This document shows, in pieces, positions 35,321 to 45,332 of a DNA stretch of 64,000 bases. Origin of the DNA: Streptosporangium brasiliense (GTDB lineage: Bacteria; Actinomycetota; Actinomycetes; Streptosporangiales; Streptosporangiaceae). Both the position numbers and the translations under genes were made by a program. The notes below the pieces were generated by a model. The model was not told the origin of the DNA. It searched no databases and worked only from the letters and a program-made list of their open reading frames with translations. Where the stretch lies: assembly GCF_030811595.1 (NCBI RefSeq), contig NZ_JAUSRB010000002.1:620001-684000 (forward strand), written 5' to 3'. The first letter of the stretch is position 1, and every line of letters begins with the position of its first letter.

Positions 35321-35434
35321 CTAGCCCTGACGCTGCTTGTGGCGCAGGTTGTCGCAGATCACCATGACGCGACCGTGCCGGCGGATCACCTTGCACTTGT
35401 CGCAGATCTTCTTGACGCTCGGCTTGACCTTCAT
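35321..35434 (-). CDS. rpmJ: 50S ribosomal protein L36 (bL36), zinc-binding form
   Basis: This 37-residue protein begins [19 protein letters not shown] and ends RHKQRQG. Cys11, Cys14, Cys27 and a His near residue 32 form the zinc ribbon, so this is the C+ form. It lies 24 bp after infA, the usual order infA-rpmJ-rpsM. Confidence 0.95.
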   Translation of the reverse strand: MKVKPSVKKICDKCKVIRRHGRVMVICDNLRHKQRQG

Positions 35435-35458
35435 AGTCCTTATTCGTCCCTCAGACGC

Positions 35459-35680
35459 TTACTTGTATCGGTAGACGATCCGCCCACGACTGAGGTCGTA
35501 GGGGCTCAGTTCGACGACAACCCTGTCGTCAGGAAGGATCCGGATGTAGTGCATCCGCATCCGCCCGCTGATGTGGGCCAGGACCTTATGGCCGTTGTCG
35601 AGCTGCACCCGGAACATCGCGTTCGGGAGCGACTCAACCACAGTGCCCTCGATCTCGATGGCGCCGTCTTTCTTGGCCAT
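35459..35680 (-). CDS. infA: Translation initiation factor IF-1
   Basis: The 73-residue protein is a single S1-like OB domain: [39 protein letters not shown] and [16 protein letters not shown]. It binds the ribosomal A site during initiation. It heads infA-rpmJ-rpsM-rpsK-rpsD-rpoA-rplQ. In many actinobacteria map lies just upstream; here a sortase group is inserted, so infA must have its own promoter in 35681-35865. Confidence 0.97.
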   Translation of the reverse strand: MAKKDGAIEIEGTVVESLPNAMFRVQLDNGHKVLAHISGRMRMHYIRILPDDRVVVELSPYDLSRGRIVYRYK

Positions 35681-35865
35681 GTCCCTCGCGTTTCACTGAT
35701 CGGTCGTCTGAGGCTTCGGAACACTAAGCAGCCGCGACCCAGCGCTTCGATGAGAGCGGCGGTTGCGAAACCGCCGATGCGCAATGGTCATAGTGAACCG
35801 AAAAAGGAGTGTACGGCACCGGGCGAGGAAATGCGAAACACACGGCCGGTACCTCGACACAACCG

Positions 35866-36594
35866 CTACTCAGGATACCCCAGATCCGAGGTGAGATACC
35901 CCGCACGGTACCGCGCGTGCACGATCACATTGTCATCGTAGGAGCCTCTGACCTGGTCGAAACTGCCGCCACAGGTCACCAGCCGCAGCCGCCTCTCCTC
36001 CGTCGAACCGTACACTCGATCGGCGGGGAAGCGGTTCTTGGGCGCCTGCTCCAGGCGCTCCACCGCGAAGACCGCCACGGTCCCGTCCCCACGTGCCACC
36101 GCGATGGAGTCCCCCGGCCTGAGCTCGTCGAGCCGGGCGAACACCGCGGGCCCGGTCCTGGTGTCGAGGTGGCCGACGATGACCGCCGAGCCCGGCTCGC
36201 CGGGGGTCGGGCCCGCCCCGTACCAGCCCGCGACGTCGGCGTGGTCGAGCGGCGGTACGGCGAGCGTGCCGTCGCCCTCCAGCCCCAGCACCACCAGCGG
36301 AGCGTTCACCCCGATACTCGGGATCACGACGCGCGTCGGCTCGCCACGGCCCAGCCCCCACCCGAGCGGTGTCGGCAGGCCCGCTCCGCCGGCCCCGTCC
36401 CGCCCGGCCACGGCCCGTCCGGGCTGCGCGCCCGCCGGAATGGTCACCGGCCGCCCGCGCCCGTCCTCCGGAACGGCGGCGGCGCAGCCCGCCGCCAGCG
36501 CCAGGCCCGGGAGCGCGCGCAGGAGACGGCTGGCTCCGTGCCCGCCCGGAACGAGGCCCCGCCGATGCCCAGCATGAAACGTCCAGGCGGGCAC
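35866..36594 (-). CDS. Class F-like sortase with lipobox
   Basis: The 242-residue protein has the sortase beta-barrel motifs VIVGHLDT (His142) and LVTCGGSFD (Cys208). GSYDDNVIVHARYR follows, holding the likely Arg. This spacing fits class F sortases of actinobacteria. Sortases are transpeptidases that attach surface proteins to the cell envelope. The N-terminus RLLRALPGLALAAGC has a lipobox (LAAGC, Cys37), so it may be a lipoprotein rather than having a membrane helix. The only upstream start in frame is GTG 36594, 6 nt after the previous stop, so it is coupled to the gene at 36601. Confidence 0.83.
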   Translation of the reverse strand: MPAWTFHAGHRRGLVPGGHGASRLLRALPGLALAAGCAAAVPEDGRGRPVTIPAGAQPGRAVAGRDGAGGAGLPTPLGWGLGRGEPTRVVIPSIGVNAPLVVLGLEGDGTLAVPPLDHADVAGWYGAGPTPGEPGSAVIVGHLDTRTGPAVFARLDELRPGDSIAVARGDGTVAVFAVERLEQAPKNRFPADRVYGSTEERRLRLVTCGGSFDQVRGSYDDNVIVHARYRAGYLTSDLGYPE

Positions 36595-36600
36595 GGAGGT

Positions 36601-37107
36601 CTAGTGATCGCTCCGCCGGCGGCGTCCGCGCGCCAGCGCGAAGCCCGCGCCCAGGGCCGTCATGACCGCGACCAGTGATCCGAAGATCCAGGCGGTACGG
36701 GCGGCGTCGTCTGCGACGGTCATCGCGAGGCCGCCGCCGCCGGTGTCCGGACCGCTGGTCGGGTGGGTGTCGTCGACCACGAAAGTGCCGTTGTACGGCC
36801 CGCCCTGGATGCAGCGGACGGTGATGGCGTAGGTGCCGGGGGCGGCGTGCGGGCTGATCCGCGCGCTGCCCTGCATGGCGTGGGCGTGCTGGCTGAGCCG
36901 CGCCGCGGTGGCGCGGAAGGCCGCCGAGTACGCGGTCGCCGGACTGTCGCACGGGCCGGAGGAGATGCTGACCCGCTGTCCCGGCCGGGCGGTCGACGGC
37001 GTGACCTCGACATCCCCGATACCGGTCATACCGGTGGCGAACACGACGGCCACCACGCTGCCCAGCACGGCTCCGGCCGTCGCCAGCGGGTCTCGACCGA
37101 GGCCCAT
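36601..37107 (-). CDS. Secreted protein with C-terminal membrane helix, sortase partner candidate
   Basis: The 168-residue protein is not assigned to a named family. A signal (about residues 8-28; VLGSVVAVVFATG) precedes an exported domain (about 30-130) with two Cys (GPCDSP, VRCIQGG) and YSAAFRATAARLSQHAH. A membrane helix (AWIFGSLVAVMTALGAGFAL) and an RGRRRR tail end it. Before the helix lies SGPDTGGGG, which recalls a degenerate LPXTG. ATG 37107 has a GGTGGGGG site; TTG 37152 is a longer alternative. It sits 6 nt before the sortase gene, so the two likely act together. Confidence 0.7.
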   Translation of the reverse strand: MGLGRDPLATAGAVLGSVVAVVFATGMTGIGDVEVTPSTARPGQRVSISSGPCDSPATAYSAAFRATAARLSQHAHAMQGSARISPHAAPGTYAITVRCIQGGPYNGTFVVDDTHPTSGPDTGGGGLAMTVADDAARTAWIFGSLVAVMTALGAGFALARGRRRRSDH

Positions 37108-37218
37108 CGCCCACCCCCACCTCACGGCCGGCTCAGCGGCCTGCCCAGACAACGATCATCTACCCGGTCCGGCCCGGGCCAACTGCAGCCGGCGGTAAAG
37201 CTCTGACACAACGCGGAA

Positions 37219-37248
37219 GACCCCCCGATGACCATGCATCGGGGGGTC
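37219..37248. terminator. Terminator after small secreted protein gene
   Basis: Perfect 12-bp arms (37219-37230, 37237-37248) with a 6-nt loop, 65 nt past the stop at 37314. Confidence 0.75.
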
Positions 37249-37313
37249 CGGATGTGGCCCGCGCGACGGCCGGCCCCGTGATCAGCGGGATGACCGGCGC
37301 GACGGCCGACGTC

Positions 37314-37784
37314 TCAGAAGGCGTCGCCCCAGCCGCCGCAGTCGTCGAAGCGGTTGTCGCCCTCGCAGACGCGGATCTTGAAGTCGTCGAAGCCGTCGCT
37401 CTTCCTGAAGCCGCCGAACTTGTCGAAGTGCCGGACGCCGAAGGTCTTGTAGTACTTGACGTGGCTGCCGGAGCGGTCGTGCCACCTGAACCAGACATAG
37501 CTGTACTCGCGGTCGCGGTCACGGTCGAACAGGTCGCCGAAGAACCAGTAGCGGCCGCCCTCCTTGTACCAGTAGCCCTTGAAGGAGGACCGGCGGCCGA
37601 AGCTCTCGCCGCCGCCGAACTTCGAATAGTAGGGGCCGAAGAAGTGCTTGACCGGGCCCTTCGCCTGCAGGGTCTCGGACGCGCCGGGGCCACCGGCCGT
37701 GGCGGCCTGGGCGGGGGCCCCGGCCAGGCCGGCGGCGAGCGAGCCGGCGAGGGTGGCGCTGACGAGAAGGGTGCGGACCTTCAT
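37314..37784 (-). CDS. Small secreted protein rich in aromatic and charged residues
   Basis: The 156-residue protein has a clear signal peptide (MKVRTLLVSATLAGSLAAGLAG, cleavage near AQA at 27). The mature part is rich in Phe/Tyr/Trp and Asp/Arg/Lys/Gly (GYWYKEGGRYWFFGDLFDRD), with two Cys near the end (RVCEGD, DDCGG) that could pair. I recognise no family. An AGGAGGAAG ribosome site precedes the ATG, and a 6-bp hairpin (37804-37819) lies in the leader. It is flanked by terminators, so it is probably monocistronic. Confidence 0.75.
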   Translation of the reverse strand: MKVRTLLVSATLAGSLAAGLAGAPAQAATAGGPGASETLQAKGPVKHFFGPYYSKFGGGESFGRRSSFKGYWYKEGGRYWFFGDLFDRDRDREYSYVWFRWHDRSGSHVKYYKTFGVRHFDKFGGFRKSDGFDDFKIRVCEGDNRFDDCGGWGDAF

Positions 37785-37865
37785 GTCTTCCTCCTGAGAT
37801 GGGGTCCCGTTGTCGGGACACCGCTCACGTTAGGAAGACTTGACCCGGACTTCTGTGGAGGAATG

Positions 37866-37885
37866 CACGCTCGACGCCGAGCGTG
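37866..37885. terminator. Hairpin after DUF1707 gene
   Basis: Eight-bp arms with a 4-nt loop, 5 nt past the DUF1707 stop. Confidence 0.5.
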
Positions 37886-37890
37886 GACTA

Positions 37891-38346
37891 TTACGGATTG
37901 CGCTTGCCGCCCAGGCCGGTGGCGATGGTGGTCACCAGCAGCACCACTCCCCAGGGGCCCATCACCCACAGCGGCCAGGGGTAGGGGAAGTCGAAGCCGT
38001 CCGTCACCCCGAGGATCAGCCAGATCGCCCAGTTGATCCCGCTGGCCGTCCCCCAGGTGGCCCACATCGCCGTCAGGCCCTTACGCTGCGCCTGACCGAT
38101 GTCCCGGCGCTCCGGGCTGCGGGGCGCGGGCGCGGGGAGCCGGCCCAGGTCGACGTCGGGGAGGTCGGAGGTGAGCGTGGCGAGCTCGCCGTAGGTCCTG
38201 CTGGCGTAGAGCTGCTCCAGCCGCTCGTCGAACTCCTCGACGGTGAGCCGGCCCTGTGCGTAGTGCTCCCGCAGGACCTCGGCGACTCTGTCCCGGTCCC
38301 CGTCCGATGCCCGCATCTCCGGACCAGCCGCCATCATCAACCACAT
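37891..38346 (-). CDS. DUF1707 domain membrane protein
   Basis: The DUF1707 domain (about residues 11-65) reads MRASDGDRDRVAEVLREHYA, then GRLTVEEFDERLEQLYASRTYGEL. Two hydrophobic segments follow (about 95-112 and 125-143), giving a two-helix membrane anchor. Function is unknown; the family is almost restricted to actinobacteria. The start is uncertain: 38346, an ATG two or three codons later, or ATG 38316 directly before the domain. It lies 24 bp after the map stop, on the same strand. Confidence 0.85.
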   Translation of the reverse strand: MWLMMAAGPEMRASDGDRDRVAEVLREHYAQGRLTVEEFDERLEQLYASRTYGELATLTSDLPDVDLGRLPAPAPRSPERRDIGQAQRKGLTAMWATWGTASGINWAIWLILGVTDGFDFPYPWPLWVMGPWGVVLLVTTIATGLGGKRNP

Positions 38347-38370
38347 CCGCTCACCCGGGGGCAGTGTTAC

Positions 38371-39189
38371 CTAGCCCGCGTCTCCCAAAAGGCCGGCAAG
38401 CCGCTCCTTACCCCCGTCAAGAGCGGTCAGTACCCAAGGTCCATTATGTGTCACCGCGACGCTGTGCTCGAAGTGTGCCGACACCTTGCCGTCGACCGTG
38501 ATGACGGTCCAGTCGTCGGACAGCACCTTGGTCCGGTCGGTGCCGAGGTTCACCATCGGCTCGACGGCGAAGCACATGCCCGGCTCGAAGCGCGGCCCCC
38601 GGCCCGGCTTGCCGTGGTTGGCGACCCACGGGTCCATGTGCATCTCGGTGCCGATGCCGTGCCCGCCGTACTCCTGGGGGATGCCGTAGCGGCCCTGGGA
38701 GCGGACGTACTTCTCCACCTGGTGGCCGATGTCGGACAGGTGGCGGCCCACGGTGAGGGCGGCGATGCCGCGCCACATGGCCTCCTCGGTCACCCGCATC
38801 AGCTCGGTCAGCGCGGGGTCCACCTCCCCCACGGGGACGGTGATGGCCGAGTCGCCGTGCCAGCCCTCCAGGATGGCGCCGCAGTCGATGGAGATGATGT
38901 CGCCCTCCTGCAGCGCCCGCCGGTTGCTCGGGATGCCGTGGACGACCTCCTCGTTCACCGACGCGCAGATCGTCGCCGGGAAGCCCTGGTAGCCCTTGAA
39001 GGAGGGGATCGCCCCCTCGTCCCGGATCGCCTTCTCCGCGATCACATCGAGGTCCAGCGGCGTCATCCCGGGACGGACGCTCTCGCGGAGCAGTTGCAGC
39101 GTCCGGCCGACCACCAGGCCCGCCGCCCGCATCTTCTCCAGCTGCTCAGGCGTCTTTATCTGAATTCCGTGCTTGTTCTTCTTGAACAC
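38371..39189 (-). CDS. map: Type I methionine aminopeptidase
   Basis: The 272-residue enzyme removes N-terminal Met from new proteins. The metal ligands are in ISIDCGAILEGWHGDSAIT (two Asp), GGHGIGTEMH (His), PGMCFAVEPMV (Glu) and AHFEHSVAV (Glu). GTG 39189 is preferred over GTG 39195 since the GGGGGG ribosome site then lies 7 nt upstream. It follows adk in the secY-adk-map order, after a strong hairpin. Confidence 0.95.
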   Translation of the reverse strand: MFKKNKHGIQIKTPEQLEKMRAAGLVVGRTLQLLRESVRPGMTPLDLDVIAEKAIRDEGAIPSFKGYQGFPATICASVNEEVVHGIPSNRRALQEGDIISIDCGAILEGWHGDSAITVPVGEVDPALTELMRVTEEAMWRGIAALTVGRHLSDIGHQVEKYVRSQGRYGIPQEYGGHGIGTEMHMDPWVANHGKPGRGPRFEPGMCFAVEPMVNLGTDRTKVLSDDWTVITVDGKVSAHFEHSVAVTHNGPWVLTALDGGKERLAGLLGDAG

Positions 39190-39258
39190 GTGCACACCCC
39201 CCGGGGTGGTTCAACGGGCAATCCGGGAGCCCAATTCCCCCGATTGTGCCCTAAATGA

Positions 39259-39295
39259 CAGCACGCCACCCATGGGAACCATGGGTGGCGTGCTG
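39259..39295. terminator. Strong hairpin between adk and map
   Basis: Perfect 17-bp arms (39259-39275, 39279-39295) with a 3-nt loop, 11 nt after the adk stop. No T tract follows on the minus strand. Confidence 0.75.
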
Positions 39296-39305
39296 GGAAA
39301 TATCT

Positions 39306-39956
39306 TCAGTCCGTGTAAGGACCCAAGGCCTCCATCGCGCGCTGGGTGACCTCTTCCACCGGGCCGGTCGCGTCCACCCCGACGAGGATGCCCTCGTCGG
39401 CGTAGAAGGAGACGAGCGGAGCGGTCTGCTCCTGGTAGACCTCCAGCCGGTGCCGGACGGTCGCCTCCTTGTCGTCGTCACGCTGGTAGAGCCGTCCACC
39501 GCAGGCGTCGCAGACGTCGTCCTTCTTGTCGTCGAAGTCGACGTGCCAGATGCGGCCGCACTGGCTGCAGGTCCTGCGGCCGGCCAACCGGCGCACGACT
39601 TCCTCGTCGTCGACCACGAGCTCCAGGACGATGTCCAGGGCGACACCGAACTCCGCGAGCATCTTCTTCAGGATCTCGGCCTGGGGCACGTTCCTGGGGA
39701 AGCCGTCGAGCAGGAAACCGTCCTGCGCGTCGCTCTCCGAGAGCCGGTCGCGGACCATCGCGATGGTGACCTCGTCGGGCACGAGGTCGCCACGGTCCAT
39801 GTATTCCTTGGCAAGCTTGCCGAGCTCCGTGCCGCCCGAGACGTTGGCACGGAAAATGTCACCTGTCGAGATCTTCGGGATGGACAGGTTCGATGCGATG
39901 AACTGGGCCTGCGTCCCCTTACCCGCTCCGGGGGGCCCCACCAGGACGAGACGCAC
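39306..39956 (-). CDS. adk: Adenylate kinase
   Basis: The 216-residue enzyme interconverts ATP+AMP and 2 ADP. The P-loop is [10 protein letters not shown] (residues 7-16). The LID domain has a zinc-type Cys4 set: [12 protein letters not shown] and VCDACGGRL. The GTG start shares one base with the secY stop (TAGTG), so it is coupled to secY. Confidence 0.97.
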   Translation of the reverse strand: MRLVLVGPPGAGKGTQAQFIASNLSIPKISTGDIFRANVSGGTELGKLAKEYMDRGDLVPDEVTIAMVRDRLSESDAQDGFLLDGFPRNVPQAEILKKMLAEFGVALDIVLELVVDDEEVVRRLAGRRTCSQCGRIWHVDFDDKKDDVCDACGGRLYQRDDDKEATVRHRLEVYQEQTAPLVSFYADEGILVGVDATGPVEEVTQRAMEALGPYTD

Positions 39957-41272
39957 TACTTCAGGAAGCCTTCGTAGTTGCGCTGCTGAAGCTGGCTCTC
40001 GATCTGCTTCACCGTGTCAAGGCCGACACCAACCATGATCAGAATGCTCGTCCCTCCGAACGGGAAGTTCTGACTCGCGCCGACGAGCGCCAGTGCGACG
40101 ATCGGCACCATGGAGATCAGGCCCAGATAGAGCGCACCGGGAGCAGTGAGTCGCGTGAGCACGTAGTTCAAGTACTCAGCCGTCGGCCGGCCCGGACGGA
40201 TGCCCGGGATGAACCCACCGTACTTCTTCATGTTGTCGGCGACTTCAACGGGGTTGAAGGTAATGGACACGTAGAAGTAGGTGAAGAAGACGATCAGCAG
40301 GAAGAAAGTGATCATATAGGCCGGAGTATCGCCCGTGACCAGGTTCTGCTGGATCCACTGGACGACCGCGTTCGGCTCTTCCTGGGAGTTGGCGAACAGC
40401 GTCGTGACGAGCTGCGGCAGGTAGAGCAGCGAGGAGGCGAAGATGACCGGGATGATGCCGGCCTGGTTCACCTTCAGCGGGATGTAGGTCGAGGTCCCGC
40501 CGTACATCCGGCGGCCGACCATGCGCTTGGCGTACTGCACCGGCACCCGGCGCTGGGCCTGCTCGACCATGACCACCAGGGCGATCATCGCGATACCGGT
40601 CACGATCACCACGGCGAAGACGAAGATGCCCTTCTGACGGGCGATGTTCAGCAGCTCGGACGGGAAGGTCGCGACCACCGAGGTGAAGATCAGGATGGAC
40701 ATGCCGTTGCCGACGCCGCGGTCGGTGACCAGCTCGCCCAGCCACATGATGACGGCCGTGCCCGCGGTCATCGTGATCACCATCGTGACGATCAGGAAGA
40801 CGTTGTCCTTGTCCATCAGGACGTCTTCCCGGCACTGCGGGAACAGCTGCCCGCTGCGCGCGAGGGCGATGAAGGCGGTCGACTGGAGGATCGCCAGCCC
40901 GATCGTCAGATAACGCGTATACTGGGTGATCTTGGTCTGGCCGGCCTGCCCCTCCTTCTTGAGGGCTTCCAGGCGCGGGATCACCACCACCAGAAGCTGA
41001 AGGATGATGCTCGCGGTGATGTACGGCATGATGCCGAGTGCGAACACCGACAGCTTCAGCAAGGCGCCACCGCTGAACAGCTGCACCATGCCGTAGATGT
41101 TGCCGGAATCACCCGCCTGTGCCTGCTGGAGGCATCGGGCGATGTTTTCGTTGTTGACACCCGGAGTCGGAAGAACCGAGCCGAGCCGGAACAGCGCGAT
41201 GATGCCCAGTGTGAAGAGCAACTTCTTGCGCAGGTCCGGCGTACGGAACGCTCGGGTAAACGCGGTCAGCAC
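39956..41272 (-). CDS. secY: Preprotein translocase subunit SecY
   Basis: The 438-residue protein is the channel of the Sec translocon, with ten hydrophobic segments. It begins [57 protein letters not shown] and [15 protein letters not shown] are SecY signatures. A hairpin follows rplO in the 176-bp gap upstream, which likely also holds a promoter for secY-adk. Confidence 0.98.
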   Translation of the reverse strand: MLTAFTRAFRTPDLRKKLLFTLGIIALFRLGSVLPTPGVNNENIARCLQQAQAGDSGNIYGMVQLFSGGALLKLSVFALGIMPYITASIILQLLVVVIPRLEALKKEGQAGQTKITQYTRYLTIGLAILQSTAFIALARSGQLFPQCREDVLMDKDNVFLIVTMVITMTAGTAVIMWLGELVTDRGVGNGMSILIFTSVVATFPSELLNIARQKGIFVFAVVIVTGIAMIALVVMVEQAQRRVPVQYAKRMVGRRMYGGTSTYIPLKVNQAGIIPVIFASSLLYLPQLVTTLFANSQEEPNAVVQWIQQNLVTGDTPAYMITFFLLIVFFTYFYVSITFNPVEVADNMKKYGGFIPGIRPGRPTAEYLNYVLTRLTAPGALYLGLISMVPIVALALVGASQNFPFGGTSILIMVGVGLDTVKQIESQLQQRNYEGFLK

Positions 41273-41405
41273 GGTCCCTCCTGCGCGCCTGAAAGGCGAG
41301 GTCGGTCAGCGATGGTTCGGGGGTGGTCCATCTTTGCTATCTCAAGTCAGCGAGCCCACGGAAACGAGTTGAGGCCCACTATCCAGCGAACTCTAACGCA
41401 CTACG

Positions 41406-41436
41406 GGCGCGGGGGCCCATTATGAGCCCCCGCGCC
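41406..41436. terminator. Hairpin between rplO and secY
   Basis: Perfect 11-bp GC arms (41406-41416, 41426-41436), 12 nt after the rplO stop. Confidence 0.65.
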
Positions 41437-41448
41437 GCGTGATTATGC

Positions 41449-41904
41449 CTACAGCTCGGAGACGGAGCCCCCGGCAGCGGCGATCTTCTCCTTCGCACTG
41501 GCGGAGAAGGCGTGCGCCTGCACGTTCAACGCCACGGAGATCTCGCCGGTTCCCAGAACCTTCACGAGCTGCCGCTTGCGGACCGCGCCCTTGGCGACCA
41601 GCGTCTCGACGGTGACGTCGCCACCCTCGGGGAACAGCTCGCCGAGCTTGTCCAGGTTGACGACCTGGTAGGTCGTCTTGAACAGGGCGTTGGAGAAGCC
41701 CTTCATCTTGGGCAGGCGGCGCTGGAGCGGGACCTGGCCACCCTCGAAGCCGAGGGGAACCTTGTTCCGGGCCGTCGTGCCCTTGGTGCCACGACCGGCG
41801 GTCTTGCCCTTGGACGCCTCGCCGCGGCCCTTGCGGACCTTCGACTTGTTGGCGCCGGGGGCCGGACGCAGGTGGTGGATACGGAGCGGACTGTTCTCTG
41901 CCAT
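41449..41904 (-). CDS. rplO: 50S ribosomal protein L15 (uL15)
   Basis: The 151-residue protein starts with the basic extended arm ([33 protein letters not shown]) that threads into 23S rRNA. The globular part has [19 protein letters not shown] and ends SAAGG-like ([10 protein letters not shown]). Spacing to rpmD is 1 bp, so it is coupled. It ends the ribosomal part of the spc operon before a hairpin. Confidence 0.97.
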   Translation of the reverse strand: MAENSPLRIHHLRPAPGANKSKVRKGRGEASKGKTAGRGTKGTTARNKVPLGFEGGQVPLQRRLPKMKGFSNALFKTTYQVVNLDKLGELFPEGGDVTVETLVAKGAVRKRQLVKVLGTGEISVALNVQAHAFSASAKEKIAAAGGSVSEL

Positions 41905-41905
41905 G

Positions 41906-42088
41906 TCAGTCGACCTCTTCCACGGTGACGAGGTGCGTCACCACGGAGACCATGCCGCGGATCTCCGGGCGGTCCTCCTTGACGACGACGTCGCCGATTC
42001 GCTTCAGACCGAGCGAGCGCAGCGAGTCGCGCTGGTTCTGCTTGCCACCGATCTTCGAGCGGACCTGAGTGATCTTCAGGCGTGCCAT
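41906..42088 (-). CDS. rpmD: 50S ribosomal protein L30 (uL30)
   Basis: The 60-residue protein has the complete bacterial L30 fold: [20 protein letters not shown] and [16 protein letters not shown] [16 protein letters not shown]. Gaps are 3 bp from rpsE and 1 bp to rplO. Confidence 0.97.
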   Translation of the reverse strand: MARLKITQVRSKIGGKQNQRDSLRSLGLKRIGDVVVKEDRPEIRGMVSVVTHLVTVEEVD

Positions 42089-42091
42089 CGG

Positions 42092-42724
<633 letters not shown>

Positions 42725-42764
42725 CAGTGGTTCCTCTTCTCGTTGCTCTTGTTAAGACGGGCCA

Positions 42765-43148
42765 TCAGAACTCCAGCCCGCCTTCACGGGCGCTGTCCGC
42801 GAGGGCCGCGATGCGACCCGCGTAACGGTTTCCGCCACGGTCGAACACGACCGCGGTGATCCCGGCGGCCTTGGCCCGCTGAGCGAGAAGCTCGCCGACC
42901 TGCTTCGCCTTGTCGGTCTTCGCGCCGGAGTCCGCGCGCAGGGAGGACTCCATGGTGGAGGCGCTCACCAGCGTGTGGCCCTGGGCGTCGTCGACGATCT
43001 GCACGAACAGGTGTCGCGTGGAGCGGTTGACGACCATGCGCGGGCGCGCGGCCGTACCGACCACCTTCTTGCGGACTCGGCCGTGGCGGCGGGCCCGCGA
43101 GACGGCGCGGGCGGCCGTGTGCTTGCCGAACGCAGTCTTGCCAGCCAT
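42765..43148 (-). CDS. rplR: 50S ribosomal protein L18 (uL18)
   Basis: The 127-residue 5S rRNA-binding protein has [39 protein letters not shown] and the C-terminal [20 protein letters not shown]. Gaps are 2 bp from rplF and 40 bp to rpsE. Confidence 0.97.
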   Translation of the reverse strand: MAGKTAFGKHTAARAVSRARRHGRVRKKVVGTAARPRMVVNRSTRHLFVQIVDDAQGHTLVSASTMESSLRADSGAKTDKAKQVGELLAQRAKAAGITAVVFDRGGNRYAGRIAALADSAREGGLEF

Positions 43149-43150
43149 GC

Positions 43151-43693
43151 CTACTTACCAGCCTTTCCGACCTTGCGGCGGATAACCTCGCCCTGGTAAC
43201 GCACACCCTTGCCCTTGTAGGGGTCGGGCTTGCGCAACTTGCGGATGTTCGCGGCGATCTCGCCGACCTTCTGCTTGTCGATGCCGTCCACGTGGAACAG
43301 GGTCGGCTTCTCGACGCGGAAGGTGACACCCTCGGGGGCGTCGACGATCACCGGGTGGCTGAAGCCGAGAGCGAACTCGAGCTGAGTCGGGCTCTTGGCC
43401 TGAACGCGGTAACCGACGCCCACGATCTCCAGGGTCTTGGAGTAACCCTGGGTCACACCGGTCACCATGTTGGCGATCAGCGTGCGGGACAGGCCGTGCA
43501 GCGCACGGACCTTGTTCTCGTCGTTGGGACGAGTGACGGTGACGGCGCCGTCGTCGCCCTTGGCGACGTCGATCGGCTCCGCGACCGTGTGAGAGAGCGT
43601 GCCCTTGGGGCCCTTGACCGTGACGTCCCGGCCGTCGATGGCGACGTCCACGCCGTTCGGTACAGGGATGGGCAGCCGTCCGATACGTGACAT
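43151..43693 (-). CDS. rplF: 50S ribosomal protein L6 (uL6)
   Basis: The 180-residue protein has two L6 domains: [20 protein letters not shown] at the start, and the C-terminal signature [19 protein letters not shown]. The start at 43693 fits the family; a GTG eight codons upstream is also in frame. L6 lies near the GTPase-associated centre. Confidence 0.97.
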   Translation of the reverse strand: MSRIGRLPIPVPNGVDVAIDGRDVTVKGPKGTLSHTVAEPIDVAKGDDGAVTVTRPNDENKVRALHGLSRTLIANMVTGVTQGYSKTLEIVGVGYRVQAKSPTQLEFALGFSHPVIVDAPEGVTFRVEKPTLFHVDGIDKQKVGEIAANIRKLRKPDPYKGKGVRYQGEVIRRKVGKAGK

Positions 43694-43710
43694 GCTGTGA
43701 TTTCTCCCTT

Positions 43711-44109
43711 CTACCAAACGAAGGCGAGGACTTCCCCGCCCACTCCACGCTTGCCGGCCTGCTTGTCCGTCATGAGCCCGCCGGACGTCGAGATGATCGC
43801 GACGCCCAGTCCGCCCAGGACTCGGGGCAGGTTGTCCTTCTTCGCGTAGACCCGCAGGCCGGGCTTGGAAACCCGGCGCAGGCCCGCGAGGGAACGCTCA
43901 CGGCTCGGCCCGAACTTGAGCTCCACCACGAGGTTCTTGCCGACCTTGGCGTCCTCGACGCTCCAGGCCTGAATGTAACCCTCCTGCTGGAGGATCTCGG
44001 CGATGTGCGCCTTGATCTTCGAGTACGGCATCGCCACGGTGTCGTGGTACGCCGAGTTCGCGTTTCGCAGACGCGTGAGCATGTCTGCGATCGGGTCGGT
44101 CATCGTCAT
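43711..44109 (-). CDS. rpsH: 30S ribosomal protein S8 (uS8)
   Basis: The 132-residue protein starts [20 protein letters not shown]. It ends with the S8 signature [20 protein letters not shown]. It binds helix 21 of 16S rRNA. In E. coli S8 represses spc translation near rplE; the 145-bp gap before this gene is occupied by hairpins instead. Confidence 0.97.
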   Translation of the reverse strand: MTMTDPIADMLTRLRNANSAYHDTVAMPYSKIKAHIAEILQQEGYIQAWSVEDAKVGKNLVVELKFGPSRERSLAGLRRVSKPGLRVYAKKDNLPRVLGGLGVAIISTSGGLMTDKQAGKRGVGGEVLAFVW

Positions 44110-44216
44110 GGCCGGTGGCCTTCCTCACCGCGGTTTCCGCAAGGGACCTTCGGTGTGGTCATGGGCGCTTGAAGCAGCGCCCGGTGAATACGACTATCTG
44201 TGTACGGCTGGGGTGG

Positions 44217-44250
44217 CCGCGCGGCCTGTGGCGTCCACAGGGCCGCGCGG
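44217..44250. terminator. Hairpin(s) between rpsN and rpsH
   Basis: A 15-bp stem with one bulged base (44217-44231, 44235-44250) begins 5 nt after the rpsN stop. A second, smaller hairpin lies at 44163-44182. Together they fill most of the gap. Confidence 0.6.
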
Positions 44251-44254
44251 ACGG

Positions 44255-44440
44255 CTACCAGCTGGACTTGGTGATGCCAGGCAGCTCGCCCCGGTGCGCC
44301 ATCTCGCGGAAGCAGATGCGGCACAGGCCGAACTTCCTGTAGACGGCGCGGGGACGACCACAGCGCGAGCACCGAGTGTACGCCCGGACCTCGAACTTGG
44401 CCTTGCGAGCAGCCTTGACCTTGAGCGACGTCTTCGCCAT
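44255..44440 (-). CDS. rpsN: 30S ribosomal protein S14 type Z (uS14), zinc-binding
   Basis: The 61-residue short form of S14 has two CXXC pairs ([21 protein letters not shown]) for zinc and ends PGITKSSW. It is the C+ paralogue; actinobacteria often keep a zinc-free copy elsewhere under Zur control. It lies 2 bp after rplE. Confidence 0.97.
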   Translation of the reverse strand: MAKTSLKVKAARKAKFEVRAYTRCSRCGRPRAVYRKFGLCRICFREMAHRGELPGITKSSW

Positions 44441-44442
44441 GA

Positions 44443-45027
44443 TCAGGCCTCCTTGAAGGGGAAACCGAGGAGCTTCAGCAGCGCCCGGCCCTGGTCGTCG
44501 GTCTTAGCGGTGGTCACGACCGTGATGTCCATACCACGCTGACGGTCGACCTTGTCCTGGTCGATCTCGTGGAACATGACCTGCTCGGTGAGACCGAAGG
44601 TGTAGTTGCCGTTGCCGTCGAACTGCTTGGGCGACAGGCCGCGGAAGTCACGGATACGCGGCAGCGCCAGCGACAGCAGCCGGTCGAGGAACTCCCACAT
44701 GCGGTCACCGCGCAGCGTGACGTGCGCACCGATCGGCATGCCCTCGCGCAGCTTGAACTGGGCGATGGACTTGCGGGCCCGGACGACGGCCGGCTTCTGA
44801 CCGGTGATCACGGTGAGGTCGCGGACGGCGCCGTCGATGAGCTTCGAGTCGCGCGCGGCCTCGCCGACACCCATGTTCACCTTGATCTTGGTGATCGTGG
44901 GGACCAGCATGATGTTCTCGAACCCGAACTGCTCGTTCAGCTTCGCGATGATCTCTTCGCGGTAGCGCTGCTTGAGGCGCGGAATCGGCCGTCCGGTCTC
45001 GACGGACTCAGTGGTGTTCGCGGTCAT
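44443..45027 (-). CDS. rplE: 50S ribosomal protein L5 (uL5)
   Basis: The 194-residue 5S rRNA-binding protein has [19 protein letters not shown], RRAxx-like [18 protein letters not shown] and [19 protein letters not shown]. Its ATG shares one base with the rplX stop (TGATG). Confidence 0.97.
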   Translation of the reverse strand: MTANTTESVETGRPIPRLKQRYREEIIAKLNEQFGFENIMLVPTITKIKVNMGVGEAARDSKLIDGAVRDLTVITGQKPAVVRARKSIAQFKLREGMPIGAHVTLRGDRMWEFLDRLLSLALPRIRDFRGLSPKQFDGNGNYTFGLTEQVMFHEIDQDKVDRQRGMDITVVTTAKTDDQGRALLKLLGFPFKEA

Positions 45028-45332
45028 CAGTTGTCCTCACCCGACTCGTCAGAGGCGGCCTTGGCCGACTCCTTCTTGGCAGGCTTCTCGTCATCCTTGA
45101 GCTTCTTGACGTTGCTCACGTGGATGGGAGCCTCCATGGTCTGCACGCCGCCGGTCTTGGCGCCACGCGGGCCCTGGTTGGTCTCCTTGGAGTGCTTCTT
45201 GATCATGTTGACGCCTTCGACCACCACGCGCTCCTCGCGCGGGAGGGCGGCGATCACACGACCCTTGGCACCCTTGTCCTTGCCGGCGATGACCTGGACC
45301 AGGTCACCCTTCTTCACGTGGAGCTTCGGCAT
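45027..45332 (-). CDS. rplX: 50S ribosomal protein L24 (uL24)
   Basis: The 101-residue assembly initiator has the KOW motif [20 protein letters not shown] and a Lys/Glu-rich tail of about 20 residues. It shares one base with each neighbour (TAATG with rplN, TGATG with rplE). Confidence 0.97.
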   Translation of the reverse strand: MPKLHVKKGDLVQVIAGKDKGAKGRVIAALPREERVVVEGVNMIKKHSKETNQGPRGAKTGGVQTMEAPIHVSNVKKLKDDEKPAKKESAKAASDESGEDN

